DNA from: Hirundichthys speculiger
Lineage: Eukaryota; Chordata; Actinopteri; Beloniformes; Exocoetidae
DNA: 64,000 nt
Assembly (NCBI GenBank): GCA_018398805.1
Contig: JAGFBZ010000290.1
Span: 2,170,001-2,234,000 of the forward strand
Reading direction: 5' to 3'
Made by a program: the position numbers and the translations under genes. The notes beneath the pieces are model-generated. The model saw only the letters and a program-made list of their open reading frames with translations. It was not told the DNA's origin and ran no database searches. This document shows, in pieces, positions 21,851-32,792 of the stretch (the stretch's first letter is position 1; each line of letters begins with the position of its first letter).

Positions 21851-23119
21851 TAGTGCTGGGCGGTATACTGGTTCATACCGAATACCGGTGTTTATTTTTC
21901 TTACGATATGAATTTTTCATATAGCGTAATACCGGTGAGTATATACTGTAGCGTACACAATGTTGGGAACGCCGTGCGGCGGAACGTAAGTGCCGCAGAG
22001 CATTGTTTGACAGGGTACTGTTTTGCAGTTGCACTGGAGGCACAACACGCTGCTAGTTTCTGGTTAAACTGTGATGGCTGCAAACAGCAAAAGTCCCGAA
22101 GTGGAAGCTCCAGAAAGGCAACATGAGACTGAGTAACTTCTTCCTAAACGAGGAGCCGTGTCTGACGTGTGGAAGTTCTTTGGATTTAAAAAAGACGACG
22201 TTCAACAAACTACAATAATCTGCACTGTTGCCGAGCTAAAGTTGTAGCCGCGGGAGACAACACCAGCAATCTGCTACACCACCTAAGCCGCAAACATTTG
22301 TTAGAATAAAAGGAATGCATTGAAGCTGAGGTCTGCATCCTCTGCAGGTAACGCTAGTAACGTTCCTGCTGTAGAAAAGTCAAGTCAGATGACAATTAAA
22401 GACGCGTTTGCTAGGGGCACTGCCTATGATAAAAAAAGTAACCGGTGGATCAAAATAACCAACGCAATCACTGTCCATATAGCGAAAGACATGGTACCGC
22501 TAAGTACTGTGGAGAAAGACGGCTTCAGGCCTTATCTATTATTTATTATATATTTAGTTTGTCCATAAAATTGTAATGTGTGAATATTGTTTATATGCTG
22601 CTACAGGATAATCCTTTTTTTTTTTTTTTTAAACTTGAATATTGCAAGTTGCATATTTTGTTCACTATTTATTTGTTGATATATCTCGAGAACGTTGTTT
22701 ACATTGTGTAGTTAATGTTGACTTTTTACAAAATATGTTTTTTCAACTTGTTTGCAAAATTTGAAAAATAAAAGGGTTCTATATTTTAACTGCAACTATC
22801 ATGCATTCTGATTCCTTCACTTAATTAGAATCACGAGTTCCACCTCTTTGTAAATAGTATCATTTTGTGAGGCCATGCAAAACTGTATCTACTAGTGTAG
22901 ATATGAATGTTTTTCTACAATATTCACTCCTCGTGACAGTAAAATAGGTCATTCTAAGCCAATTTACTGCAGCAATTCCTCTCTAAATGATTAGAAAATG
23001 TGGTTAACACCCAGTTGTGCCTACCACAAAAAATAAAAAATACTGTGATATACCGTGAAACCGATATAATTTTTAAAAAATATTGTGATATAAATTTTGG
23101 GTCATACCACCCAGCACTA
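21851..23119 (+). mobile_element. hAT element with BED-finger remnant, perfect 8-bp TSD
   Basis: Left end TAGTGCTGGGCGGTAT; right end reverse complemented TAGTGCTGGGTGGTAT. The flanks are AGTCAGCC at 21843-21850 and again at 23120-23127, a perfect 8-bp duplication. Total 1269 bp. Subterminal sequence is rich in ACCGGT/GGTAT phrases at the left and ATACCG near the right. The internal coding remnant covers only the N-terminus of the transposase; the right half is non-coding AT-rich sequence. Confidence 0.93.
22074..22530 (+). pseudogene. ZBED-type hAT transposase N-terminus, broken
   Basis: From ATG 22074 (MAANSKSPEVEAPE) a stop interrupts before RGAVSDVWKFFGFKKDDVQQ, the start of a BED zinc finger. 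One base is missing where the second zinc-binding Cys codon should be (CTV instead of CTVC), shifting the frame. The rest of the finger is readable in the next frame as RAKVVAAGDNTSNLLHHLSR followed by KH. Downstream, QMTIKDAFARGTAYDKKSNR and AITVHIAKDMVPLSTVEKDG match the region after the finger in hAT-Ac/ZBED1-like transposases. Homology ends at about 22530, so the catalytic domain is deleted. Confidence 0.85.
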
Positions 23120-23689
23120 AGTCAGCCTTTGTACTAATAAGGCCAAGGAGATTCAGGCCTATGCAAAACGGCATTGGCATTTTTTTGGGTTGATTAAAGA
23201 GAACTCTGGTGCTGTTCACTTGAACACTAGATAACACTGCCACCTGAACTTTAGAATGCATCAGACAAGCAGACTGAGATCACTTGAAAAAGGTGGGTCT
23301 TGGTCCACTTCTGAACGAATCAAGCTACCTGTCCATCAAGATGGGATCTTTTCAGCTCTTGTGTCTGTTAGTTCATTCCATGTTGAAAGGTCAATGTGAG
23401 GCTTGAGGAAACCAGAACTATCTAAAACAAAAATCAAGGCCTTGCACACAATACGCACACACCATACACTCTCTGCACATTCATTTAAAAAAAAAAATCA
23501 ATATCATGTTCATGCAGGCTTTCAAATCAACAATGTAGTTTTGTTGGGTGATAATGTAGCTTTTATATTTTTAACTTGAAGTTTTTGGTTTTTTTTTGCT
23601 TCCAAGGAGAGATACATCTGACCAAGGTGATGCTTCTGTCCAATAAAATGAACCAAAGATGGGCTTCACACACTGAACACAGCGAAGAT

Positions 23690-23885
23690 GGAAGGGAGTG
23701 ATTCAATGTTAAGGGAAGACAGGGAAGGATGTCGACATGCTGAACCTCACATTTTGACAAGGAAAAGATCAGCCCTGATGGCTAGATGAGTTATGATCCT
23801 GTCTGCTTTGCCTGGAATAACTGGGGAAGCTGCTAGTGCAGGGAATGCTGGAAACACACAGGTCTGCAAAGCCCCAGATAAGTGT
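23690..23885 (-). repeat. Unnamed dispersed repeat, copy 1 of 3
   Basis: Read on the minus strand it contains GGGGCTTTGCAGACCTG, CCCCAGTTATTCCAGGCAAA, TGATCTTTTCCTTGTCAAAA and TGAGGTTCAGCATGTCGACA. The same order of phrases occurs at 28715-28990 and 36310-36650. I do not recognise the family. Confidence 0.7.
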
Positions 23886-24082
23886 GAGTGCTACTCAGAC
23901 AGGGAAAATTGTATCCATTGATCTCTTTACTTAAATCAACAAGCTATAATCTCAATTGTTATTTTGGTTCACTGTTTCAGATCTCTGAGTGAGAATGAAT
24001 AAGAAAGAAAGGAGCAAAGGTTTTTTATGGCCCACTGTATGTCATTAAGGGGTCTGGAATAAAACAAAGAGTCATTACAATA

Positions 24083-24525
24083 TACCCTTATTATTTATGG
24101 GGGTTACGTTCCTTCCTACCCCCGCAAATCCCCAAAATCCACGAATTATTGATGCAGTCTTAAAAGGTCTATGTATTATATTATATACGCTAAAATATGC
24201 TTCCCAAACACATTCTAGAGACATTGTTACTCATTAATACAGTAATAATGTAGTAATGATAAATTAAAAACATTTTAATTTAGTAGCGTGATAATATTTA
24301 TTATTAATAATCATTAAAAATATATATATAAATACAATAATACTACTCAAAATGAATGTGAGCATGTTTCTGAAAAAAAAAAAAAAAAAAAAAAAGGCCC
24401 AAAAAATTCACAAAATTGCTGGGGGTTACCATAAATTCAAATACATTTAAAAAAAAAAAAAGTTTGATAGCAAAATCCGCAGGTATGCAGGACCATGAAC
24501 GGTGAACCCCGAGTCGGCAAGGGTA
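24083..24525. mobile_element. TA-flanked MITE, about 440 bp
   Basis: The left end reads TACCCTTATTATTTATGGGG and the right end, reverse complemented, TACCCTTGCCGACTCGGGG. TA flanks both ends. The interior contains a 23-A run at 24373-24395 and no coding capacity. The TIR style (ACCCTT...CGGGG) resembles two other elements here (53248-53948 and 59527-60332), suggesting one superfamily of TA-targeting, Tc1/mariner or pogo-like MITEs. Confidence 0.75.
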
Positions 24526-24539
24526 TACCCAACAATATA

Positions 24540-25970
24540 ATTCAGCCCCCAGCACAGAAATGCTCCTTCTGATTGAAACCTTATTATCCTTAATGTCCCA
24601 TCATCTAATAGAAACTTGAGTTGACAAACCAAGTTGTTGACAAAGGAAGTTTTTTAAAGACACTCAATTTTCTCTTATCACACCTCAACCTGTCAGATTT
24701 CCTTCAGTCTTAAGAGGTCTGTTTTCATACACAAGTAGCTGGCAACAAATGTCTGTGTTGAAAAATTCCAGTTGAATTTAATAGTGTAATTAAGGTGTGA
24801 GTCTACATTACTATGACTAATATTGAAAAGCGACCTGTTGAATCAATGGATTAATACTTACTGAAAATGTGACCTTATATAAGTTGGGGTTATCAGAAAA
24901 TGCCGTTGTCATGACAGTCTTCTTAGAGCAGGTTTTAATCAGCACGTACTGTATCAAATGGTCAGACGAGGTGCACTTAAGTCCTATTAAGCTTTCCACA
25001 TCTAGATGTGTTTCAGAGAAGATAGTGAGCTCAGAGTTAAATTTAACCTCTTAAATGAACCTTTGAGAACATGTTGCATCTCTTCTGTGACGAGAATGTA
25101 TCTGTATCTCTATATCATCTAACTAAGCTATGATCCATGGTTGTACCTTGTATAAACAAAATAATTAAAAATTGGCAGCCTGTCTTATTTTCAATACATA
25201 GAAAAGCAGTTTGTTTGGATGTAATGCCCTCCAAATATCATCTAGGATAAATAACAAGATGCCTCACTTCTGCTTAAACAGCAGGAAATCTTAATTTATC
25301 TCGCCACTAGCCCCTGGCTACATCTACTGGGGGTGAGGAAATGAATTTATCTTTGTGAAAGATTATAATATGCAAAGCTGATGTGAACTACACTCCAAGC
25401 ACTACATACAGATGAAAATGTTTTTTTTTCTTTAATTTTTTGATTGTTAAAGAAACAACATCATGATTTGACAACATTATTTGTCATTAACTGTAGTAGC
25501 AGCTGAAACTGATGGTCAGTTTAACTGGTAAAATCTAATAATTGAAGGCAGCAGATGTATTTTTCTGACTCTCTGGATCCCCAGCTGCTCATAGGCCCAG
25601 CATATGTGATGGTCAGGGGTAGCCCCTGGGTATTTTATATCTGTGGTAACCTCCCCTCACTCACTGCAACTGCTCCAACAGTCTGTTCCTGCTAATGCAA
25701 ATTAGCCATTAGTCCACAGGCCTGAAGGATGTACTCAGAAGCAACGTCAGCATACTGAGAGTATCTGCTATCTGGCTGAACCAGATCAAACAGTCAAGAC
25801 TATGTAAAGCAGTGTTATATTACTGGTACTGGTTGGACTCTACCATATTTTAACAGGGGTTCTCGACTCCATCTGTGTGTCATTCTAAAAGGGCTTGTGT
25901 TGGCATTGAGTGACTAACTGTGAACATGGATTTATAGCCACAGGTTTTTCATATGAAGAGCAAACTATTG
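24540..25970. other. Non-coding stretch, nothing recognised
   Basis: AT-rich sequence without inverted-repeat-bounded elements, exon-like frames or simple repeats of note. Confidence 0.45.
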
Positions 25971-25977
25971 TCTTAAA

Positions 25978-27115
25978 CACCCATTCATCCATTGTCTAAA
26001 CTGGATAAATTCCCAGTTGTCGTCCAGTGAAAGATGGGGTACATCACAGGACATGAGGACAGATACTTGGGTGGTGGTGGTGGTGGTGGGGGGATGTTTT
26101 GCAGCTGTGCTGGCGCGGCCCTCTGGTGCGGGCTGCTTCCGCTCGTTTGTCGCCGCTGTTGTGTTGCAGGTGGGCAGCGGGCTGGTGGGTCAGGGGGTGG
26201 TGGCTGTCTTGGCTCACCTGGGAGGGATCACGTCCCCCTAGTTTCCCTCTCCTTCCCTCTTTCTGTCTTGCCCGTCTCCCACTTCCGCTCTCTGTCGGCG
26301 GATGGTGGGGGTGGGGGGGCTCGGCTGTCCCTGGGCTGCATGGGGTGACAGCTACTGGGGCTGCATTTTCTGCGGTGCTGCTGCTGTGGGCTTGGGGCCT
26401 GGTGGGTGTGGGTGCCGGGGGTTGGGCAGACCTTGTCGCGGTTTTGGCCTTCTGGGGCCCTGCCTGACCCCCCTGTCAGTGGATGTATGCCTCGGGGGTG
26501 TTTGCCCCTTGACCTCTCGGGTCGGGGGCAAAGGTCCTCTTGGGCCAGTCTGGCCCTGGGGTGATGGGAGTTCGCTGGCGTTTTCTCACCCGTGGGAAGA
26601 TTTGAGACAGATTAAGATAAGGAGAGAGGTGATGGTAATAGTGATGACAGTTTCCTTGGTACTTTGGTAACTTGCATGTGAGTGTATATGGGCACAGACA
26701 CATTTATGCTTTACACCCCTCCTCCAACACCCCCCCTCTACTGTCAACACAATCAATCGATAATGTTTACATCAATTCTCCATATACAGGTCTATAGCTT
26801 GGTAGAAGGTGTTTACCCAATTTTCTTGTTAGTAGTTTCTGCTTCCTACATATTATCTTTTAAGTTTGTTCGCTGTCACAACACAATCCACTACACAACA
26901 CCCCTCACACCTCACAACACAGCACACACCACACCCTCACTGTCATGTCTCTTCAATTGTCTTGTCTTTAAATGTTTCACTGCTGGTGTTTTTTTTAGTT
27001 CTCTCTGACAAAATCAGGATTTAAGATGTTAATAAAAGATGTTAGAATTTACTGCCAGACAGGACTGGTGAAGGACACATTCACCCTTCACACTTCCACA
27101 AAAAAAAAGTCTGCT
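25978..27115 (+). repeat. Composite dispersed repeat with GC-rich core
   Basis: The first 70 bases (CCATTCATCCATTGTCTAAA ... GATGGGGTACATCACAGGAC) look like a truncated piece of the SINE seen in full at 36835-37194. From about 26065 the sequence becomes strongly G-rich (GGTGG repeats, TGGGGG) up to 26620, then a CA/CT-rich block leads into the segment shared with 10677-10860, ending in an A run. Three overlapping open frames in the GC-rich core are low-complexity (Gly/Val/Leu/Ala) and not believable genes. Confidence 0.6.
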
Positions 27116-27298
27116 ATAAGATTAAATTGCATATACATACTAGATGGTTTTGCTAGATGATGGCACTAACCATGAATGTAAATGCAGACAAAAAAAGGAA
27201 ACATTGATAGACATCTATCAATATCAATGTCCTACTATCAAAGGAAAAATAGCTTTGGTAATCAATTATATGATTAGAAATTAGAATGCTTTACATAC

Positions 27299-27746
27299 TG
27301 TTGGAATAATTGTACATAAGTTATTCTATCTTTGTCGTATTTTAATATTGATGTTTTAGTATTGTATGCGCTGTGCAAAGTATGTTACAGGGAATCATGT
27401 GTGCTCGTGTGAAATGTCATCCGACAATTGCTGACCACACTCAGACAAAGGGGAACTGTGTATGCTAGTCTGTACATGCTGAATCATGTTGTAGATGTGT
27501 AGGAAGCCTGATCTCAACTGATTATCATATGACTCCCTTCCTTATTATCAGCTGAGACTTATGTGTAAATAGGGCGTTCCCAAAATTTAAAAAAAAAGGC
27601 ACGAAGAGCTGGAGACTGGTCAGAGTGAGTTGGAGGATGTAACTGAGCAGTCTCCAGATCACTCTCCTTGCAAGTAAATCTTACTCACGTCTCTGTGTCT
27701 CTTTTGTACAGGTTAATTCAAAAGGTTTAAGGGTTTAAACCTAACA
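27299..27746. mobile_element. Solo LTR, 448 bp, perfect 5-bp TSD
   Basis: The segment begins TGTTGG and ends CTAACA, the TG...CA inverted dinucleotides of a long terminal repeat, and is flanked by CATAC at 27294-27298 and 27747-27751. No internal retroelement sequence is present on either side, so it is a solo LTR left by recombination between two LTRs. A 5-bp duplication fits Gypsy, BEL/Pao, Copia and some endogenous retroviruses; the class cannot be settled without the internal region. Plus orientation is suggested by a GTAAATAGGGCG phrase followed by CTTACTCACGTCTCTGTGTC near the end, but this is weak. Confidence 0.75.
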
Positions 27747-27759
27747 CATACGGAAATTT

Positions 27760-28700
27760 CTCCAGATCCTCTGCCCTTCTTTGCTCCTCAAGTTGTAGAA
27801 AGTTGTTCCTAATCATGATGTAACCACCTGCTGACAGGAAGCACTTGAAATAGTAGTAGTACTAAAATGAATATCAGTATTATCTTTATCAACCACATTA
27901 TCTCTAATTGTTACTTTTCCAAGTCTTTTTTTTTGTAAAAAAACCTTCAAACATGATTGTTTTTTAAGAAATCAAAGAAAGGTGACTAAAGAAATATGAT
28001 TTTCATATGGTCTTTAATGAAATTACAGTAAAGATAAGTGAAAAAAGAAAACTTTGTGTGTGTGTGTTTACATTTTCTCTGATTAATTTCTGTCACCTTC
28101 AGTAAAGATATTAGTGTTTGGCGTCTTCTACCCAGTTGGGCTTGGCCTGCTTCACTGGCCTCTTTGTTTCAAAGACTGAGTACCAATCTTGTTAAGGGCT
28201 CATTAAACAGCACGGTAATCTACTTAGTGTTCATGGTGTGTGCATGCGTGCACGTGAGAGTGACAGTGAAGTCATTGGGAGTGTCTTGAGCTGCATGATT
28301 TTCTACCACTCATAGGGTGTTGTTTTTGATGATGTGTGTAGAATCAACTGTGTCTCAGACAGAGCTGGACTACTGTCAGTACCGTCTTTGTAAATGGTAA
28401 AAAGCAACAAAAAGCAACCAAAGCAAACTCATACCTGCTCTGCTGAAATCTTATGCACAGTAAAAAATACTGGGGGGCTAGTCACAATTTTCCCATAATA
28501 TTGTACCATATCAATGAAACTGTAAACATGAGGATGAGCCAGCTCTTGACCATCTGTGTTTCTGATGCACCACTCTCAAACCAACAGTCAAACCAACACC
28601 ACCATGTATGATTTCACTGACAGCACTTGGCTGTGTTGCCGCAATTTGACTGGCTGACACTTGCATCAATGCCTTCAAGTTGAAGCAAGCTTCCACCGCA
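27760..28700. other. Non-coding stretch, nothing recognised
   Basis: AT-rich, with a short GT run near 28056-28068. No exon-like frame or element boundary seen. Confidence 0.4.
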
Positions 28701-28714
28701 ACATAACGGACTTA

Positions 28715-28990
28715 CAATAGGGAGGGGGTTTGTAGACCTACGCGTGTCTGTGCAAAAAACAGTAGACAGGATAGCCACTTGTGTCGCCGTCACTGATGAT
28801 CTTTTCCTTGCTGAAAGGATGGGAACATAGATTATGAGGTTCAGCACGTCGACATTCTTTCCTGTTTTGTTCTTATCCTCGTGCTAAATCAGTGCCTTCA
28901 GAATCAGTGGGAGTTTTGTATTGCTACATTCAAAACCAGAAATTTTCAGCCTCCTCCAGGTGCTGCCACCTCGATGATACCATTTGCACG
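28715..28990 (+). repeat. Unnamed dispersed repeat, copy 2 of 3
   Basis: Contains GATCTTTTCCTTGCTGAAAG, TGAGGTTCAGCACGTCGACA, CAGAATCAGTGGGAGTTTTG and GGTGCTGCCACCT, in the same order as in copy 3 at 36310-36650. The phrase TTTGTAGACCTACGCGTGTC aligns with TTTGCAGACCTGCAACTTTC in copy 3. Confidence 0.7.
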
Positions 28991-29110
28991 ATACTTGGGC
29001 AGCCTCTATTGAATTTGGTTGCTTGATGTTACCCCATGTAAAGTCAATGGACAGCAAGCCTGTCGACAGTGCCAATGTGTAAGAATGAGCGAGGCATTAC
29101 AGTTTCTATT

Positions 29111-29841
29111 CAATGGTACCTCTACTTACGAAATTAATTGGTTCTGGAAGTAGTTTCGTAACCTGAAAATTCCGTAAGTAGAGACTCGTTTTCCATGTAA
29201 ATGCCCTAATCCGTTCCAAGCCCTCCAAAATTCGGACATAAATTTTTTATAAATCATAAAAATGCATCAAAACATGTAACAAATACATGTTAGCATTGGA
29301 CTACTGCACAATAAACATAAAATAAGAGTTGTGCATAATAAAAAACAAAGAATAAAGTAAAGAATAAAAATTATGTTCATTTTCCTTTTAACTGCTATCA
29401 TCGTCACCTTTTGCCTTCTTTGGTTCATGTTCTTTCTCAGCAGTAGTTTTTGCCTGACGTTTTGTAAAGAACCGATCCAAGGACATTTGCTTTTTGTCAG
29501 CTTTTAACAATCCTTCGAAAATGTGCAAGGCAAACATCAACATAGTGAGCGATAGCCCAACTAGTGAACACTTTTTCTGGGTGATTCTTTTCAACAAATT
29601 CCGAGATTCAGAGAATTCAGAGAGAGATGCCAGGAAGATGCTAGACAATAGCCAATGGAAGAGCAACTACAAGTATGTTTACATTTGGTAAACTCTGGGA
29701 GCTGCGAGTAGCAGCGCGTATTGTATTTTTGCCTTTCGTATCCTGAAATTTCTTTCGTAACAAGAGGCAATATTTTCTCATTGAGGCAGGTCGTAACCTG
29801 AAAACCTTTTATGTAGACATTCATAAGTAGAGGTACCACTG
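29111..29841 (-). mobile_element. Pogo/Tigger-like DNA element, deleted, 731 bp
   Basis: The left end reads CAATGGTACCTCTACTTACG and the right end, reverse complemented, CAGTGGTACCTCTACTTATG. The right flank is TA; the left flank is TT, one change from TA. Inner blocks CGTAACCTGAAAA recur as inverted copies near 29158 and 29792. A 92-codon minus-strand frame is all that remains of the transposase. The TIR style and TA target suggest the pogo branch of Tc1/mariner. Confidence 0.7.
29388..29666 (-). pseudogene. Possible C-terminal tail of a pogo-like transposase
   Basis: The open frame contains LKRITQKKCSLVGLSLTMLM, then HIFEGLLKADKKQMSLDRFF and TKRQAKTTAEKEHEPKKAKG before a stop. A Ser-Leu-Asp-x-Phe-Phe motif followed by a basic Lys-rich tail recalls the C-terminus of some pogo/Tigger or related transposases, but I base this on general resemblance only. 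All DDE residues are absent. It lies inside the inverted-repeat-bounded element, which supports a transposon origin. Confidence 0.4.
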
Positions 29842-29918
29842 TATTATATATTACAGTCAGTGAGGGGAGGAGGCTAAATATCCCCTTTCTGCTTGTTTTA
29901 GCATTTTGAAGTCACAAC

Positions 29919-30630
29919 TAGGGATGTTCCTGGCGACAAATTTCCCTGTCGACTAAACGAAATTTTTAATTAAGACTAGTCGACTAGTCTAAAAAAAAGA
30001 TGCGCTCCAGCCTGGAAGTTATCAGTTTGCGTCCCGGCACGGTGTATTCGGGCTCAACATATTCCATTAGCTTCCTGAAGCCTTTACCTTCCACAAAGTT
30101 AAGTGGAAGCATATCTTGCCAAGTCATTATCGTGATGAGCTGCGTTATCCTCTCAGAACGGACGGGAGAACACGTCTCCAGGTAAACAATGTCAAATCGG
30201 CCTGAGTGTGGCTAGCACCGCTAGCATCAGCAGCCATCGTCTCGTGCAGATTAACATCCAAATGCTTGAGTCGAATGTGGTTGCGCATTGCTCCAGTCGA
30301 GTGATTGTATGCCAGTTGTTTCTGACACAGTCTACATACTACCTTGTTTTCATTTTCTAGATTAAAGTACCGTCAAACCGCGCTGGTTTTGCGAGACCAT
30401 CTTCCCACCATGTCGTTTTAAAACTCCAGTCTACTCGAGCATTGCCGCGGAGAGGGGGGCTGCTGTCTGTCGGCTCTGTAGCCCCGACTAGTGGTGGGCG
30501 GCTGTATGACGGTTAAGCGGCCTTGTACATGAATAAAACACAAATTGGTTTAAACGACTAATATTTCTGGTGCCGACTAGTAAGTGAGCGGACGTTTAAT
30601 CGTTTAGACGACTAAACGCGCGCATCCCTA
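29919..30630 (-). mobile_element. hAT element with BED-finger remnant, 8-bp TSD
   Basis: The ends are TAGGGATG on the left and CATCCCTA on the right. Flanks are GTCACAAC (29911-29918) and GTCACAAT (30631-30638), an 8-bp duplication with one mismatch. Subterminal sequence holds inverted ACTAGTCGACTAGTC and TCGTTTAGACGACTAAACG palindromes, typical of transposase-binding regions in this group. The coding remnant on minus covers the BED finger and the following segment only. Confidence 0.9.
30011..30390 (-). pseudogene. ZBED-type hAT transposase N-terminus, second family
   Basis: The minus strand reads RYFNLENENKVVCRLCQKQL and AYNHSTGAMRNHIRLKHLDV. These give the two Cys of CRLC and the two His of HIRLKH, so the zinc ligands of a BED finger are present. 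Just before it a TGA replaces the conserved Trp codon. After a gap and frameshift, LITIMTWQDMLPLNFVEGKG, FRKLMEYVEPEYTVPGRKLI and TSRLERI match the block that follows the finger in hAT transposases. The sequence then ends in the subterminal palindromes, so no catalytic domain remains. It is distinct from the finger at 22146-22298, whose spacing and residues differ. Confidence 0.82.
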
Positions 30631-30639
30631 GTCACAATC

Positions 30640-32790
30640 ATAAATTCTTAGAGCCACTTTGTATGTCTGTATCTTAATATTTCTGCTGCAGTTAAGACTT
30701 GCATTGTGCTAAAGTGATACATACAAGTTACTTATTATGACCTGTGTAGGTTGCCGTACAAAAATGTTACAGAAAAGCACCAGGATGCTACAAGAGAATT
30801 TACTGAAAAAGGGATATATGAATTAAAAGTATTTCATAATGCTTTAGAAGTCTGCAAAATGTCATCAAACGACAGGGACGCCTGAAAACTTGTCCCCACC
30901 ACACAATAAATCCCAATTTAACCCCTGTTGTGTGTGTCTAACTCCCCAGTGAGACTTTGCTACCTAGCACCCACTCTGCTCAGCAGGGATTAGGCACACA
31001 GAGACGCGTACTCACTCACATGCTCACAACCACACAACACAAACCAAGCACCTTCTATTCTGAGCCTCAACAAGAGGTTGTAGCAACAGACACAGCAGGA
31101 GAGCAGGGACTGGTTTTAAAAAGTACAATTTACAAGGAGAGAAACAGTGGCGTAACCTCTCTACATCGGCGATTTGATCGACCCTCATGAGTGTGGTAAG
31201 TGTTTCTGGTCATTCTGTAATAATACCTGTAGTCCTCTGAATAAGCCTGGGCACATAAACCCTTTATATTTCTGTGTTTATATTTCATATGGATGTATCC
31301 GTAGGCCCCTTTGTCAAAGCTCTTTGCAAACAATTCTGCAATCACTCATTCTTTCTTGTTGACGTGGCTATTCGTGCAGCAACAGTTTAATTTGAAATAT
31401 TTAGGAACACGCTTATGCTCAGCTGGATTTTAATCACATCACATTTGCATGACAGTTTTTCTTCCTTTGGTCAACATTACAATATAACCAAGGCTGCACA
31501 ATGGTCACATTGATTGCCCATTGTACAGCTTGTCCAACAGGCATGAAAATAGAGTTCAGGCTTAACACTCCACCTGATGCTGTGCCTCAGCCAGTGTTCC
31601 TGTGTATTTAAATTTGGACTTTTGATTACGTGAAAATCAAGGTCCTTGTCACCCATGCTAAAACGTTGCCCTGAATTAACTGCACAGTGGATGCTACACA
31701 TAGTGATGTGTGATGTTAAACTTCCTGGCACTGAACTTGTCAGATGTGAACAAAGTGACATCAGTGACAGAGAAGACCGTCGTTTCCCCTTCTTTGTCTG
31801 GTAAAAGTGGCAGCTTGTAAGGCATCAGTCAAAAAATGGATAAGTGTACAAGTGATCACACGCTTATTGCTAGACATGGGAGATGAAGTATAATGTTTAT
31901 ATTGCAATGCAGACCATAAAGACACAGCAAGTGCTGGTATATTTTAAGTACACAACCATGTGTCCTTTATAGTCTTTTTTATTCAGCAGGTTTTTCACCA
32001 GGATGCTTTAATACATGTTGGTTGTATACAGTGATTATATTTGTTGTCTCTGCTTGATGGAGGCTGCATCACTGTGCATTTTGTTTTCTGTCGTACAGGA
32101 TGTGCACCAACTAACGGGAAGGCAAAATGCTGTCTTAAGATTTCAGAAATGCCTTTTTTACCCAACTCTGTCTTTTTGCTTTTTATTTTTTTAAATCACT
32201 CGATATACTGTTGCAGTGCCCTACAGCTCTCCACTGGGTATACAAATTAAAACATTTATTTAATCAAAACTGTTGACCAGTTTCATTTATTTAAAATGAC
32301 AGGATTTCATTTTGTATTTGGTTAATGCTGGACAAGTATTACTATTTATGGATACTGCGATGTGCCACAGTGCAAAGCACATGAAAGATCTTCTTTCAAA
32401 TACGTGAGAAAGAAGTCTAAAAACAAAGTTAAAACCATGTCTCCTGAGGAGTAGGAGCAGCAGAAGCTCTGGTTTTGTAAAAGCTTTTGAACTCTGCATG
32501 AAATGACACATTGGTCGAAATTTAAAATGCTTTGAACCAAACATGCAATCTCTGTGTAAAATGATGCACCTCAGACTTGGATAGAATGAAAAGTGTGTTT
32601 ACAGCAAGAGTAAAATTCAGGTCATTACCCGACTTGTAATAGCTGGTTTGAGTGAAATAGAAGTGTGCTGGTTAAATCAGAATTGTGAGATGCTGAGCAG
32701 CTCTTTCTCAGGTGGTGGAGTGTGTTGTCCAGCTTGATCCATCCATGCTCTGAAGAGTCTTTAGGTGAGACACTAAACCAGCAGCAGAAC
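30640..32790. other. Non-coding stretch, nothing recognised
   Basis: No element boundaries or convincing exons. Open frames at 31477-31761 and 32287-32544 have no recognisable pattern. Confidence 0.45.
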
Positions 32791-32792
32791 AT

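Noticed and set aside
26017..26670. Three overlapping plus-strand frames of up to 122 codons
   Set aside because: They lie in a G-rich, stop-poor dispersed repeat. All three frames are open at once and none has a recognisable domain.
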